Of a DNA stretch of 64,000 nucleotides, positions 1 through 8,366 are shown one piece after another. The DNA is from CAYFWF01 sp964346815. GTDB lineage: Bacteria; Acidobacteriota; Aminicenantia; Aminicenantales; Aminicenantaceae. A model generated the notes under the pieces. The model saw only the letters and a list, made by a program, of their open reading frames with translations, was not told where the DNA came from and searched no databases. The position numbers were made by a program, and so were the translations under genes. How positions within the stretch are numbered: position 1 is the stretch's first letter; the number at the start of each line of letters is the position of its first letter. The stretch covers positions 149,693-213,692 of the forward strand of contig CAYFWF010000019.1 in the NCBI GenBank assembly GCA_964346815.1, in the 5' to 3' direction.

Positions 1-171
1 ATATCGGGACCAGGTCAAGGAGAGATTGAATTGGTTCCTTATAAAGGCACGGAATTCAATTTCAAGAATCTGACTGGTTACAGCATAGAATTCATAATGG
101 ATGAATCAGCAGTTGTCGCAGAAGCAAAAGCCACTCAGCCCGACGGAGTTTTCACAGCCAAGAAAAAATAG
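1..171 (+). CDS. C-terminal tail of a serine hydrolase (partial)
   Basis: The window opens inside a gene whose last 56 codons are read in frame 1 and stop at 169-171. The translated tail (GQGEIELVPYKG ... PDGVFTAKKK) matches, residue for residue in most places, the last residues of the complete serine hydrolase at 6529-8337 (GQGEIELIPYRG ... PNGVFTATKKK). It is therefore the end of a paralogous penicillin-binding-protein-like hydrolase, in the DUF3471-type C-terminal region, lacking its catalytic part in this window. Whether the upstream part is intact cannot be seen. Confidence 0.85.
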   Translation: MSGPGQGEIELVPYKGTEFNFKNLTGYSIEFIMDESAVVAEAKATQPDGVFTAKKK

Positions 172-245
172 ATTTTATCTTACACGAGCTTAATTATTCT
201 AGGTCAGAAGCAATACTCTCCCATTGAGCCGCTGTGCAATCTTGA

Positions 246-298
246 TTTTATTCTCACTGGATACGGTTGCCGTTTAAGCTTCTTCGGAGGATTCTTTT
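246..298 (-). pseudogene. Relic of a tricorn-protease C-terminus
   Basis: The 53 bases here align with only about seven mismatches to 8370-8422, the 3' end of the tricorn-like protease gene. Read on the minus strand they give EKNPPKKLKRQPYPVRIK against KKNPPKKLKRPPYPVRVK in the intact gene. The stop codon that follows VRVK in the intact copy is lost and the similarity disappears upstream of this stretch. Together with the hydrolase tail at 1-171, it preserves the same convergent hydrolase/tricorn junction as at 8337/8367, so it is a decayed duplicate. Confidence 0.75.
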
Positions 299-389
299 CT
301 AGATTTGATGACAGTATACTCATTATCTTAATTCCGGGAGTTCAGTAATTGCGTATACTGTCACGGATTAGCTAATTTCCGAATTAGTC

Positions 390-418
390 TTGACACAAGA
401 GCCGCATTTCATTAATAT
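390..418 (+). promoter_or_regulatory. Sigma-70 type promoter of the GntR regulator
   Basis: TTGACA at 390-395 is followed by exactly 17 bases and TAATAT at 413-418. It lies 47 bp upstream of the GntR-family start codon, so it most likely drives that gene. Confidence 0.7.
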
Positions 419-429
419 TAGTTATAGAT

Positions 430-440
430 TATAGCCTATA
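430..440. promoter_or_regulatory. Possible GntR operator (inverted repeat)
   Basis: TATAG-C-CTATA is a perfect 5-bp inverted repeat located just after the predicted transcription start of the GntR gene. GntR/FCD regulators commonly bind short palindromes in their own promoters; autoregulation here is inference from position only. Confidence 0.35.
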
Positions 441-464
441 GTTAAAATTGAAAGTAGAAAGGGT

Positions 465-1139
465 ATGAAGGAGATCAAAACTCCTGATTTATCTACGACT
501 ATCAGTGAATCCATCTATACACACCTCAAAAAAGCCATCATCGAAGGGAATCTAAAACCCAATCAAAGGATTCAGGAAAAGGAGATCGCCGAACTTTTCC
601 AAGTCAGTACCACTCCGGTGAGAGAGGCCTTCCGTCGGCTCTCCGCAGAAAAATTCCTGGTCATCAATGCCCACAAAGAAGTTCTGGTCACATCGGTCAC
701 TGTGGATGAGATCCAGGAATTGTTTGAGGTGGCGCGGAATCTGGATGTCCTGGCCGTTAAGAAAGCCATTGACAATCTGCCTGACAAGGAGATTGAAGAA
801 CTCAGGAAAATGACAGAAAAATTGGGGAACTGGTACCGGAAAAAAAATTTTCCTGCCTATGCCAAACTGAACCTCAAGATTCACGACAAAATCTGGCGGT
901 TCTGCGGTAACAAATTTCTCTACCAGTCGCTGATCAATCTGGGGGAAAAATTCAGCTTCTACGGCAACCAGATGTTTTTCTATGCTGATACAGAAAACAA
1001 CCCCTCTGCCTTTGACTTATCCTACCAGGACCATCTGGATTTAATGGCAGCCATAGAGAAAAGAGACAAACGAGCGGTGGAAACTGTTCTCAGCACGCAT
1101 TGGGGCAAAGGATTCCTCGATGAAGAAGGAAATCTTTGA
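465..1139 (+). CDS. GntR family transcriptional regulator, FCD (FadR/VanR) subfamily
   Basis: A 224-residue DNA-binding regulator. Residues about 10-75 form the winged helix-turn-helix (LKKAIIEGNLKPNQRI, with the recognition part VSTTPVREAFRRL). Residues about 85-215 are an all-helical FCD ligand domain that keeps the usual metal-binding histidines (NLKIHDKIW, YQDHLDL, LSTHW), so it probably binds a carboxylic acid through a metal ion. A purine-rich ribosome site (AGAAAGGG) precedes the ATG. It lies directly upstream of, and co-directional with, the Oar-like receptor, GWxTD, TPR and hydrolase genes, and is a candidate regulator of them. The ligand is unknown. Confidence 0.88.
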   Translation: MKEIKTPDLSTTISESIYTHLKKAIIEGNLKPNQRIQEKEIAELFQVSTTPVREAFRRLSAEKFLVINAHKEVLVTSVTVDEIQELFEVARNLDVLAVKKAIDNLPDKEIEELRKMTEKLGNWYRKKNFPAYAKLNLKIHDKIWRFCGNKFLYQSLINLGEKFSFYGNQMFFYADTENNPSAFDLSYQDHLDLMAAIEKRDKRAVETVLSTHWGKGFLDEEGNL

Positions 1140-1223
1140 TATAGATTCAAACCAATGAGGAGGTGAATCGTCTGGAAATTGAAATCAACAACACAAAATA
1201 ATAATACAACAAGGAGGGTTTAT

Positions 1224-3902
1224 ATGATTGACTTTCACCAGATTAAAAAACCGGCGCAGTATCTGGCGCTCTTGATCATAGCGAGCTTTATTGTGACCGG
1301 CATTCTTCATGCCCAGGCCACTCTGGTCCAGATTAGAGGCACTGTGGCAGACGAGGAAGGGACGGTTCTGCCCGGAGCAACAGCAACGGCCCGGAACGTC
1401 AACACAGGTTATGAGAAAAGCGCGATCACCGATCGCAAGGGCGAATTCCTCATTTCAGGTCTCACGCCGGGGCAGTACGAAGTTGAGGTGACACTGCCTG
1501 GATTCCAGAAAAAAATCCGGAAGGGACTGACATTCAACGTCGGAGCTAGATACACGTTGGCGTTCACGCTCAGGCCGGCGACCGTAGAAGAGGAAGTAAC
1601 GGTGACTGCTCAATCCCCCATGGTCGAGGTGACCAAGTCGGAAGTGGCTGCGGTTATCGAGCGGAAAAAAATCGACTCCCTGCCCCTGTACGACAGAAGC
1701 TTCAGTGATCTGACGATCATCAAGGCAGGCGTGGCAGGAGAAAGGTCCAATGCCCAACCGCTGGGGAGTGAAGAGATTCTCATCGACGGTGTCTCCAATG
1801 AATGGGTGGGACGAAACACCACCAACATGGACATACCGGCAGACGCCATCCAGGAATTTCGGGTCATGACCAACCAGTATGAAGCCGAATATGGAAATGC
1901 CAGCGGAATGATCCAGAGCGCCATCACCCGGTCTGGAACCAATCAATGGACCGGAAGGCTTGCTTTTTTCTACCGCGATGAGATCTACGATGATGTGAAC
2001 TACTTCGTGGATCACGACAAATACCAGGGACCGGAGCTCGATGACTGGGAGAAAGCGCCCTTCAGCCACTACAATTATGCTGGATTCATCGGCGGTCCGA
2101 TAAAAAGAGACAAAGCCCATTTCTTTCTATCCTATGACGGGCTTACCCGGGAAGAATCCAACACCATCACCTCCCCCCTGGTGGAAAAACAAACTATACC
2201 CTACAACCAACAAAACCATCAGGTTCTCTTCAAATTAAATTACCAGGCAAACGAAAAGAACTTGATCACTTTCCGGTACAGCTTGAACCGCCCATATACG
2301 ATCGATTACTGTGACGGTGGAATGTATACTTTAAGCACAAGTTATAATATTAAAGAGCAAACCCATGACGGACAGTTAAACTGGACGCACTATCCCTCTG
2401 ACAACACCATGAACGAGGTCAGACTGCTTTACTCCTACAATACCTACCTCTACGAATCAGCAGTCGAAGGCGGTAATGACAGTTATTATGAGGCGAGGCC
2501 CTCAGGCTATTTCGGCTCCCCTCCGAATGTCCCCCAGGAAATTCCAACGTCACGGTATCAATTTGTGGACAACTTCAGTCTCTTCCTCGGAGATCACAGC
2601 CTAAAATTCGGTATCGATGCTTCCTATATCAAGCTCAGCGGTTACCTAAATCAGTACGTACCTGGCTATTATATCTTTACTACCGATGAACCCTTTGATG
2701 CGGACAATCCAGCTACATATCCATATCTTTTGGTCAAATCTCCTAAAGTTGCAGAAATCGACAGCCCCTATTGGGAGGTGGGCTTATTTGCCCAGGATTC
2801 CTGGAAGGTCACTTCCCGATTGACCCTGAACTTGGGCCTCAGGTATAACTATTATACTGTCCAATTCATCGATATTCAAAGCTCCAACATCAGACACTTC
2901 AATCCTCGCCTCGGCTTCAGCTTTGACCCGCTGGGAGACGGAAAGACCTCTATCCGCGGCGGTATAGGAACCTATTCCCAGAATCCCCAGCTCAACCTCG
3001 GACTCCTGATCGGAATCATGGATCAATTGGTGATCCAGTATTTCTTCTTTCCCGGCTACCCCGATCCCTCTGTCCCCAATCCTTTTGCTCCTGATCTTCC
3101 CGTCCTTGAGCCTCCTCTTACCAAATATATGGGTGAACCCAATTCAGTGGCCCCTTATACAGTACAAACGACCCTCGGTTTCCAGAGGGAGTTTGTCACC
3201 GACCTTTCTCTCGGGGTCGATGTGGTATATGCCAAAGGAATGAAATTCAGCCGGATCGAAAATGACAATGCTGTTATCCCGGGGACATCTTATCTCCGCC
3301 CGGATATGACCAAAGCGGATGTCTTTGTCTTCCGAATGAATGGGCGGAGCGACTACAGGGCACTGTTCCTGACTCTCTCCAAGAGGTATTCACACGGCTG
3401 GTCATTGGATGTCGCCTACACGCTCAGCCGGTCCTGGTCAGATGTGGAATCCGAGCAGACCGGACCCTATGATAATGATGAAGGCAATTGGGACAGAATG
3501 TATGGTCCGAATAACAACGATGCCAACCATAGGCTGGTTGTCACGGGAATCGTGGAACTCCCCCTGGGCCTGCAGTTGAGCGGGCTGGCCTACTACCGCT
3601 CGGCTACTCCCTGGACCGCGTTCTATCAAACCGATGTGAATCAAGACGGTTTGAACTGGGATATGGACGGCGAACACAGGAATGACCGACGGGGCTTTGA
3701 CTTCTTCAACCTGAATGTCAGGGTCTCAAAGTTCATTAACATCGAGCGATTCCGCTTGCAGCTGTTTGCAGAAATCTACAATGTAACTGATAGGAACAAT
3801 TGGGGCGATCCCTTCTTCCGGATCGGCACAGAAGATTTCGGAAATCCCGCCACTGCCGGTGACCCGCGCCGCTTCCAGTTAGGCGCGCGCATCGATTTCT
3901 AG
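1224..3902 (+). CDS. Oar-like TonB-dependent receptor with carboxypeptidase-regulatory domain
   Basis: Outer-membrane protein of 892 residues. A signal peptide (hydrophobic LALLIIASFIVTGI, cleavage near HAQA) is followed by a carboxypeptidase-regulatory-like fold (VQIRGTVADEEGTVLPGATATARN), a TonB plug region (about 110-230) and a long beta-barrel with alternating aromatic strands ending in RIDF, as expected of a BAM substrate. I chose the ATG at 1224 because AAGGAGG lies 6 bases upstream and the signal peptide starts there; a TTG at 1179 in the same frame also has an AGGAGG upstream but would add a non-signal extension. Family members (Oar/OmpA-type receptors) import or display large substrates; the substrate is not evident. 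It heads a run of four exported-protein genes. Confidence 0.88.
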   Translation: MIDFHQIKKPAQYLALLIIASFIVTGILHAQATLVQIRGTVADEEGTVLPGATATARNVNTGYEKSAITDRKGEFLISGLTPGQYEVEVTLPGFQKKIRKGLTFNVGARYTLAFTLRPATVEEEVTVTAQSPMVEVTKSEVAAVIERKKIDSLPLYDRSFSDLTIIKAGVAGERSNAQPLGSEEILIDGVSNEWVGRNTTNMDIPADAIQEFRVMTNQYEAEYGNASGMIQSAITRSGTNQWTGRLAFFYRDEIYDDVNYFVDHDKYQGPELDDWEKAPFSHYNYAGFIGGPIKRDKAHFFLSYDGLTREESNTITSPLVEKQTIPYNQQNHQVLFKLNYQANEKNLITFRYSLNRPYTIDYCDGGMYTLSTSYNIKEQTHDGQLNWTHYPSDNTMNEVRLLYSYNTYLYESAVEGGNDSYYEARPSGYFGSPPNVPQEIPTSRYQFVDNFSLFLGDHSLKFGIDASYIKLSGYLNQYVPGYYIFTTDEPFDADNPATYPYLLVKSPKVAEIDSPYWEVGLFAQDSWKVTSRLTLNLGLRYNYYTVQFIDIQSSNIRHFNPRLGFSFDPLGDGKTSIRGGIGTYSQNPQLNLGLLIGIMDQLVIQYFFFPGYPDPSVPNPFAPDLPVLEPPLTKYMGEPNSVAPYTVQTTLGFQREFVTDLSLGVDVVYAKGMKFSRIENDNAVIPGTSYLRPDMTKADVFVFRMNGRSDYRALFLTLSKRYSHGWSLDVAYTLSRSWSDVESEQTGPYDNDEGNWDRMYGPNNNDANHRLVVTGIVELPLGLQLSGLAYYRSATPWTAFYQTDVNQDGLNWDMDGEHRNDRRGFDFFNLNVRVSKFINIERFRLQLFAEIYNVTDRNNWGDPFFRIGTEDFGNPATAGDPRRFQLGARIDF

Positions 3903-4025
3903 GAGGAAGATAGAAGTAAAGACCGAAGAACCAGCACAAAAAAGAAAGAGATATCTGTCCGGAATCCCTGTTCCTGCACGCATGAAGAATTTTACAGGTG
4001 CCATCCCATCATCTATAATGAGTCT

Positions 4026-5510
4026 ATGTTGATAAGGGAAAACCCTCTTTTCAGTTTAATCCTGGGTTTTTTGATTATAGGCTTTCTCCTTCAGGCCGGC
4101 TGGGCTCAGGAAGCCACTCCCTCCCAAAAACAGCAGAAAGAGCCTCTCAGTAAATGGTCCAAGCAGTGGCTTGAGGAGGTGGTTCCCTATATCATCACCC
4201 CGGCAGAAAAAGAACTCTTCCTCAGCCTCCCCAATGAAAGAGAGAGGGGAAAATTTATCGACAGTTTCTGGAAGAAGAGAGACCCCAATCCTGAGAGTCC
4301 AGAAAACGAATTCAAGCTGGAATACTACAAAAGAATTGCCCTGGCCAATAAATTTTTTGACACCTCCGGAATCGAAGGCTGGCGGACTGACCGGGGAAAG
4401 GTCTATATTCTGCTGGGTCCGCCCAATGAGATTCAGCGTGATATGCAGCCTTCTGGCTCATATCAATCCGCCTTTCACGGTCCCAAAGAAAGATGGAATT
4501 ATTGGGGCTTGAGGAATCCCCGGCTTCCTTACAATCTGGAGCTGGTCTTCATCGATAAGCTGGGGAGAGGAAACTATGTTTTAGAAACCAGCGCCAGGCT
4601 CGGTGAGATGGGAAGCGAGTCTTTTGATCTGGATTCCATGCACTCTCTTTTCAATCAAATGGAAATTATGGCCGAAGCCATGCGCAATCCTTTTGAGAAG
4701 ATAGACGAGCTCAAAGGTATCATCACCACCCAGGTCAGCTACGACCGCATTCCTATCGATACCCAGGTGTTTTTTTTAAAAGGAGCAGAAGGGCAAACCT
4801 ACATTCCCCTGGCGATTGAAGTCCCTTATTCTGCCCTCCGTCCCAAGATCCTCAACGATGAACGGCATTATTCTCTGACCATGATGATCAATGTCAGTGA
4901 CACACTGGGTCAGGTGATTTATGAATGGAGCAGAGATATTGGACTAAAACACCCTATCCACATCATGCCAGCCCTGAAGGGAGTTTCACATCAGGTTCAG
5001 ACTGCCCTCTCACTCCAACCGGATGATTATAAGGTCCACATCCTGGCGCTTGACAATCACAGCGGCATGGTGGGAACCATCCATCAGGATATATCGGTTT
5101 CGTCCTTTGACTCGACGGAAATGACGATAACTGATATCATTCTCTCGGCCGAGGAGCCCATCGCGCTGACAGCCAGCGGCAGGGAAGAACAGACCAAGTT
5201 TACCCGGGTTTCACAGGCTTTTCGTCCTGGGGGAGAACTCAATGTGTACTTTGAAATCTATAATCTTGATCTCAACCCCGAGACCGGGACGAGTGATTTC
5301 ACGATCGAATATTCTTTTTGGCAGTCCGGGCGCATGCTCACGCAAATCCCCAAAACCACCGAGTCCGGCCCGGAAAAAGACCTTCGCATCCGAACCTCAT
5401 TTCGCCTTAAGAATTTCAAACCCGGCGACTGCACCCTCCAGGTCAAGGTCCTGGATAAGAATTCCCGAAAAACAGCCCTGAAAAAGGCTGATTTTAGTGT
5501 GACCTATTGA
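4026..5510 (+). CDS. GWxTD domain-containing secreted protein
   Basis: A 494-residue exported protein. After a signal peptide (LFSLILGFLIIGFLLQAGWAQ) comes the diagnostic block with FWKKRDPNP, YYKRIALANKFF and GIEGWRTDRGKVYILLGPP, which contains the G-W-x-T-D motif that names the family. The remaining half is beta-rich and resembles stalk-like repeats. GWxTD proteins are abundant in Acidobacteria and Aminicenantia and have no established biochemical role. It is separated by 123 bp from the receptor gene and by 31 bp from the next gene, so it probably shares an operon with the downstream TPR protein. Confidence 0.85.
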   Translation: MLIRENPLFSLILGFLIIGFLLQAGWAQEATPSQKQQKEPLSKWSKQWLEEVVPYIITPAEKELFLSLPNERERGKFIDSFWKKRDPNPESPENEFKLEYYKRIALANKFFDTSGIEGWRTDRGKVYILLGPPNEIQRDMQPSGSYQSAFHGPKERWNYWGLRNPRLPYNLELVFIDKLGRGNYVLETSARLGEMGSESFDLDSMHSLFNQMEIMAEAMRNPFEKIDELKGIITTQVSYDRIPIDTQVFFLKGAEGQTYIPLAIEVPYSALRPKILNDERHYSLTMMINVSDTLGQVIYEWSRDIGLKHPIHIMPALKGVSHQVQTALSLQPDDYKVHILALDNHSGMVGTIHQDISVSSFDSTEMTITDIILSAEEPIALTASGREEQTKFTRVSQAFRPGGELNVYFEIYNLDLNPETGTSDFTIEYSFWQSGRMLTQIPKTTESGPEKDLRIRTSFRLKNFKPGDCTLQVKVLDKNSRKTALKKADFSVTY

Positions 5511-5541
5511 TACAGATGAGCCACGTGAATAAGGAGACAGC

Positions 5542-6468
5542 ATGACAAAAAAGCATTTTCAAAATCCCGGAGGTCTGATAGCGGTTTGGTTTCTGGCACT
5601 CTTTCTATTCCCCTTGAACAGCATCGGCCAGGAGACGGTCATCAAAGGAACTGTTACAGATCAGGACGGCAATCCCCTGAAGAATGTCAAGATCACCTTT
5701 TCAGATCCCAGCCGGGGCATGAAGTTCACCGTCGAATCGGATAAGAAAGGGAATTTCATGAAGGTGGGTATACCCCCGACGGTCTATCAAATCACCGCAG
5801 AACTCGACGGCTATTTCCCCATGCGGTCTCAGGCCAGAATCAGATTCGGTTTCACGGAAAATATCGCCATAACCCTCCGGAAAGTTCCGCCCAAGATCGA
5901 AGACAACAGAACCCTTTCCCAGGGAATCGAATTCTTCAGGCAGGGGCAGTACGACCAGGCCATAGTAGCCTTCCAAAAAGTCGTGGATCAATTTCCCAAC
6001 AATGTGGAAGGATACTACAATCTCGGCTTAAGCTATCTGCGGAAGGGTGAATTGGACCAGGCTATAGAGGCCCTGGAGATGGCCGTCGAAGTCTATCCAG
6101 AAGGTCTCGAGTCCTATCTGGCTTTAGGGGAATGTTACTTCTTAAGAGGCGAAAGCGAGAAAGCCCTTAAGACCTTTTCCAAGGCCGTGGAGATCCAGCC
6201 TGAAAACCCAAAGGTCCACTATAATCTCGGGATCGTCTATTACAAGATGGATAACGGCGAAAAGGCCCTCAAGTCATTTGATAAAACCCTGGAGCTGAAT
6301 CCCGGATTCTCTTCCGCACATTACCAGGCAGCCCTCACCGCGGTGAAGCTGGGAAGTTATAAATTGGCAATTCAGCATTTTGAAGCCTTTCTCAAATTGG
6401 AGCCGGAGGCTCCCGAGGCCGAGCAGATCAAGGTCATGGTCGAAGAGTTGAAAAAGAGGATTAGCTAG
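5542..6468 (+). CDS. Secreted carboxypeptidase-regulatory/TPR protein
   Basis: A 308-residue exported protein with a signal peptide (LIAVWFLALFLFPLNSIGQ), a carboxypeptidase-regulatory-like beta domain at about 33-115 (VIKGTVTDQDGNPLKNVKITF) and at least four tetratricopeptide repeats from about 128 to the end (GIEFFRQGQYDQAIVAFQKV, GYYNLGLSYLRKGELDQAIEAL and so on). Such proteins usually act as periplasmic scaffolds. It starts 31 bp after the GWxTD gene. A frameshifted fragment matching its last 45 or so residues occurs at 11892-12080. Confidence 0.82.
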   Translation: MTKKHFQNPGGLIAVWFLALFLFPLNSIGQETVIKGTVTDQDGNPLKNVKITFSDPSRGMKFTVESDKKGNFMKVGIPPTVYQITAELDGYFPMRSQARIRFGFTENIAITLRKVPPKIEDNRTLSQGIEFFRQGQYDQAIVAFQKVVDQFPNNVEGYYNLGLSYLRKGELDQAIEALEMAVEVYPEGLESYLALGECYFLRGESEKALKTFSKAVEIQPENPKVHYNLGIVYYKMDNGEKALKSFDKTLELNPGFSSAHYQAALTAVKLGSYKLAIQHFEAFLKLEPEAPEAEQIKVMVEELKKRIS

Positions 6469-6528
6469 CCGGATTGGCGTTCTCTTTTCGGTCACGCGCA
6501 ATCACACACAAAAAAAGGAGGAAAAGAA

Positions 6529-8337
6529 TTGAGTAAGAGAGCTGTGAAAACTTTATACTTCTGGGCTGTGTTATGGCTTTTCATATTTTCGCCTCTATCC
6601 GCAGAAAACAAAGCCCCAGAAGAGAATCTTAAAGGCTTTTCAGTCTATGTGGAACAAGCCATGAAGGAATGGAAGGTTCCTGGCCTGGCCATCTCCATCG
6701 TCAAGGACGGTGAGGTTATCTTTGCCGAGGGCTTCGGGATCAGGGATGTGAAAAAAGGCCTCAAAACTACGCCCAAAACCCTGTTTGCCATCGGATCATC
6801 CTCCAAAGCCTTCACGGCCACCGCCATGGGAATATTGGCGGATGAAGGGAAATTGGAGTGGGATAAGCCGGTGCGCACCTATCTTCCCTCTTTCAAGCTC
6901 CAGGACCCCTTTGCTTCCGAAAGGATGACTCCTGTGGATCTGATCTGCCACAATTCGGGTCTGCCACGGCACGACTCCATCTGGTACGGCGCTTCGACAT
7001 CGCGTGAGAAGCTCTTCCATCGGCTGGCCTATCTCGAACCCAGCAAGGATTTCCGGACCACCTTCCAGTACAATAACCTCATGTTCATGACCGCCGGATA
7101 CCTGGTGGGACAGGTTGCGGGAACGACTTGGGAGAGTTTCGTAAAAGATAGGATTTTTACCCCCCTGGGCATGCTTGACAGCAATTTCTCTGTGAATGAC
7201 TCCCAGAAATCCCCGGATTATGCCCTTCCATACATGATAAAAAAGGACGACGTTGTAGGAATTCCCTTCCGGAATATCGATAATGTGGGACCGGCCGGAT
7301 CCATCAATTCCAATGTCCTGGACATGGCCCAATGGGTTCTTTTGAACCTGAACAAAGGAAAAGCCGGTGATAAACAGGTCGTTTCCGAAGCAGCGCTCAA
7401 GCGGATCCATACTCCGCATATGACCATGGGAGGAGAGACGTTTCCTGGATTCGAGAAATACACCGAAATGCTCCACAGTGATTATGCTTTGGGTTGGATG
7501 CTCACGCCTTATAAAGGGCACCTCATGATCCATCATGGCGGTGGGATTGACGGCTTCACGGCTTTGGTCTCCTTCCTTCCGCATGACAACCTGGGAATGG
7601 TGGTGCTTTCCAACCTCAACGGCAATACCCTCCCCTACTTTGTCACCTTCAATGCCTATGACCGGCTCCTGGGTAAAGATCAGACTCCCTGGGATAAGCG
7701 CTTCAAAGAAATCCTGGATAAGGCCAAAGCCGAAAGGGAAAAAAGCCAAAAGGAACAGGACGCGAATCGCGTTCCTGACACCAAACCCTCTCATTCCCTG
7801 GATGATTACGTGGGAGAGTATGAGAATCCCGGTTACGGGGTCTTCAAGGTGGAGAAAGCGGGAGACCAGCTCAAGGCAGAATACAACTCCACCTCCGGAA
7901 TCTTAACCCATTTTCACTATGACATGTTCAAACTGAAAGACGAAATGTTCGAAAGAAATATGATGGTGACATTTCTTATGGACCTCAAGGGCCAAATTTT
8001 CCGGCTGCTCATCCCCCTCGAGCCCAATGTCAAGGCGATTGAGTTTACGCGTATGCCCGAGAAGAAGATGAAGGAGCGAGCCTTCCTGGAGCAGTTCGTC
8101 GGAGAATACGAGCTGCAGGGGCTTGCTCTCATGATATCGATCAAAGGGGAAAATACGCTGGTGGCTTCTGTGCCCGGACAGGGCGAGATCGAACTGATCC
8201 CCTACCGGGGAATGGAGTTCAATCTCAAGAATCTTGCTGGATTCAGCATCGAATTTGTCGTCGATGCTTCTGGAACCGTAACCTCTGCCAAAGTCACCCA
8301 GCCCAACGGAGTATTCACAGCGACCAAGAAAAAATAA
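6529..8337 (+). CDS. Serine hydrolase, class C beta-lactamase/PBP-like fold, with C-terminal DUF3471-type domains
   Basis: A 602-residue exported serine hydrolase. The start is TTG at 6529, placed 7 bases after AAGGAGG. A signal peptide (LYFWAVLWLFIFSPLSA) precedes the catalytic domain, which keeps the three family motifs: S-x-x-K in GSSSKAF (about residue 92), Y-x-N in QYNN (about 180) and H-x-G in HHGGGIDGF (about 335). Residues after about 420 form two beta-rich C-terminal domains. Members hydrolyse D-amino-acid peptides, esters or amides; the exact substrate is unknown. The locus also holds a tricorn-like protease and a TonB receptor, which suggests peptide processing in the periplasm. 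A paralogous tail lies at 1-171. Confidence 0.9.
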   Translation: MSKRAVKTLYFWAVLWLFIFSPLSAENKAPEENLKGFSVYVEQAMKEWKVPGLAISIVKDGEVIFAEGFGIRDVKKGLKTTPKTLFAIGSSSKAFTATAMGILADEGKLEWDKPVRTYLPSFKLQDPFASERMTPVDLICHNSGLPRHDSIWYGASTSREKLFHRLAYLEPSKDFRTTFQYNNLMFMTAGYLVGQVAGTTWESFVKDRIFTPLGMLDSNFSVNDSQKSPDYALPYMIKKDDVVGIPFRNIDNVGPAGSINSNVLDMAQWVLLNLNKGKAGDKQVVSEAALKRIHTPHMTMGGETFPGFEKYTEMLHSDYALGWMLTPYKGHLMIHHGGGIDGFTALVSFLPHDNLGMVVLSNLNGNTLPYFVTFNAYDRLLGKDQTPWDKRFKEILDKAKAEREKSQKEQDANRVPDTKPSHSLDDYVGEYENPGYGVFKVEKAGDQLKAEYNSTSGILTHFHYDMFKLKDEMFERNMMVTFLMDLKGQIFRLLIPLEPNVKAIEFTRMPEKKMKERAFLEQFVGEYELQGLALMISIKGENTLVASVPGQGEIELIPYRGMEFNLKNLAGFSIEFVVDASGTVTSAKVTQPNGVFTATKKK

Positions 8338-8366
8338 ATTCTGTCGACTGCACAAATACGCAGCGC

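Noticed and set aside
6796..7794. 332-codon open frame antisense to the serine hydrolase
   Set aside because: It lies opposite a gene with clear catalytic motifs, has no family resemblance, and its composition follows the sense codons.
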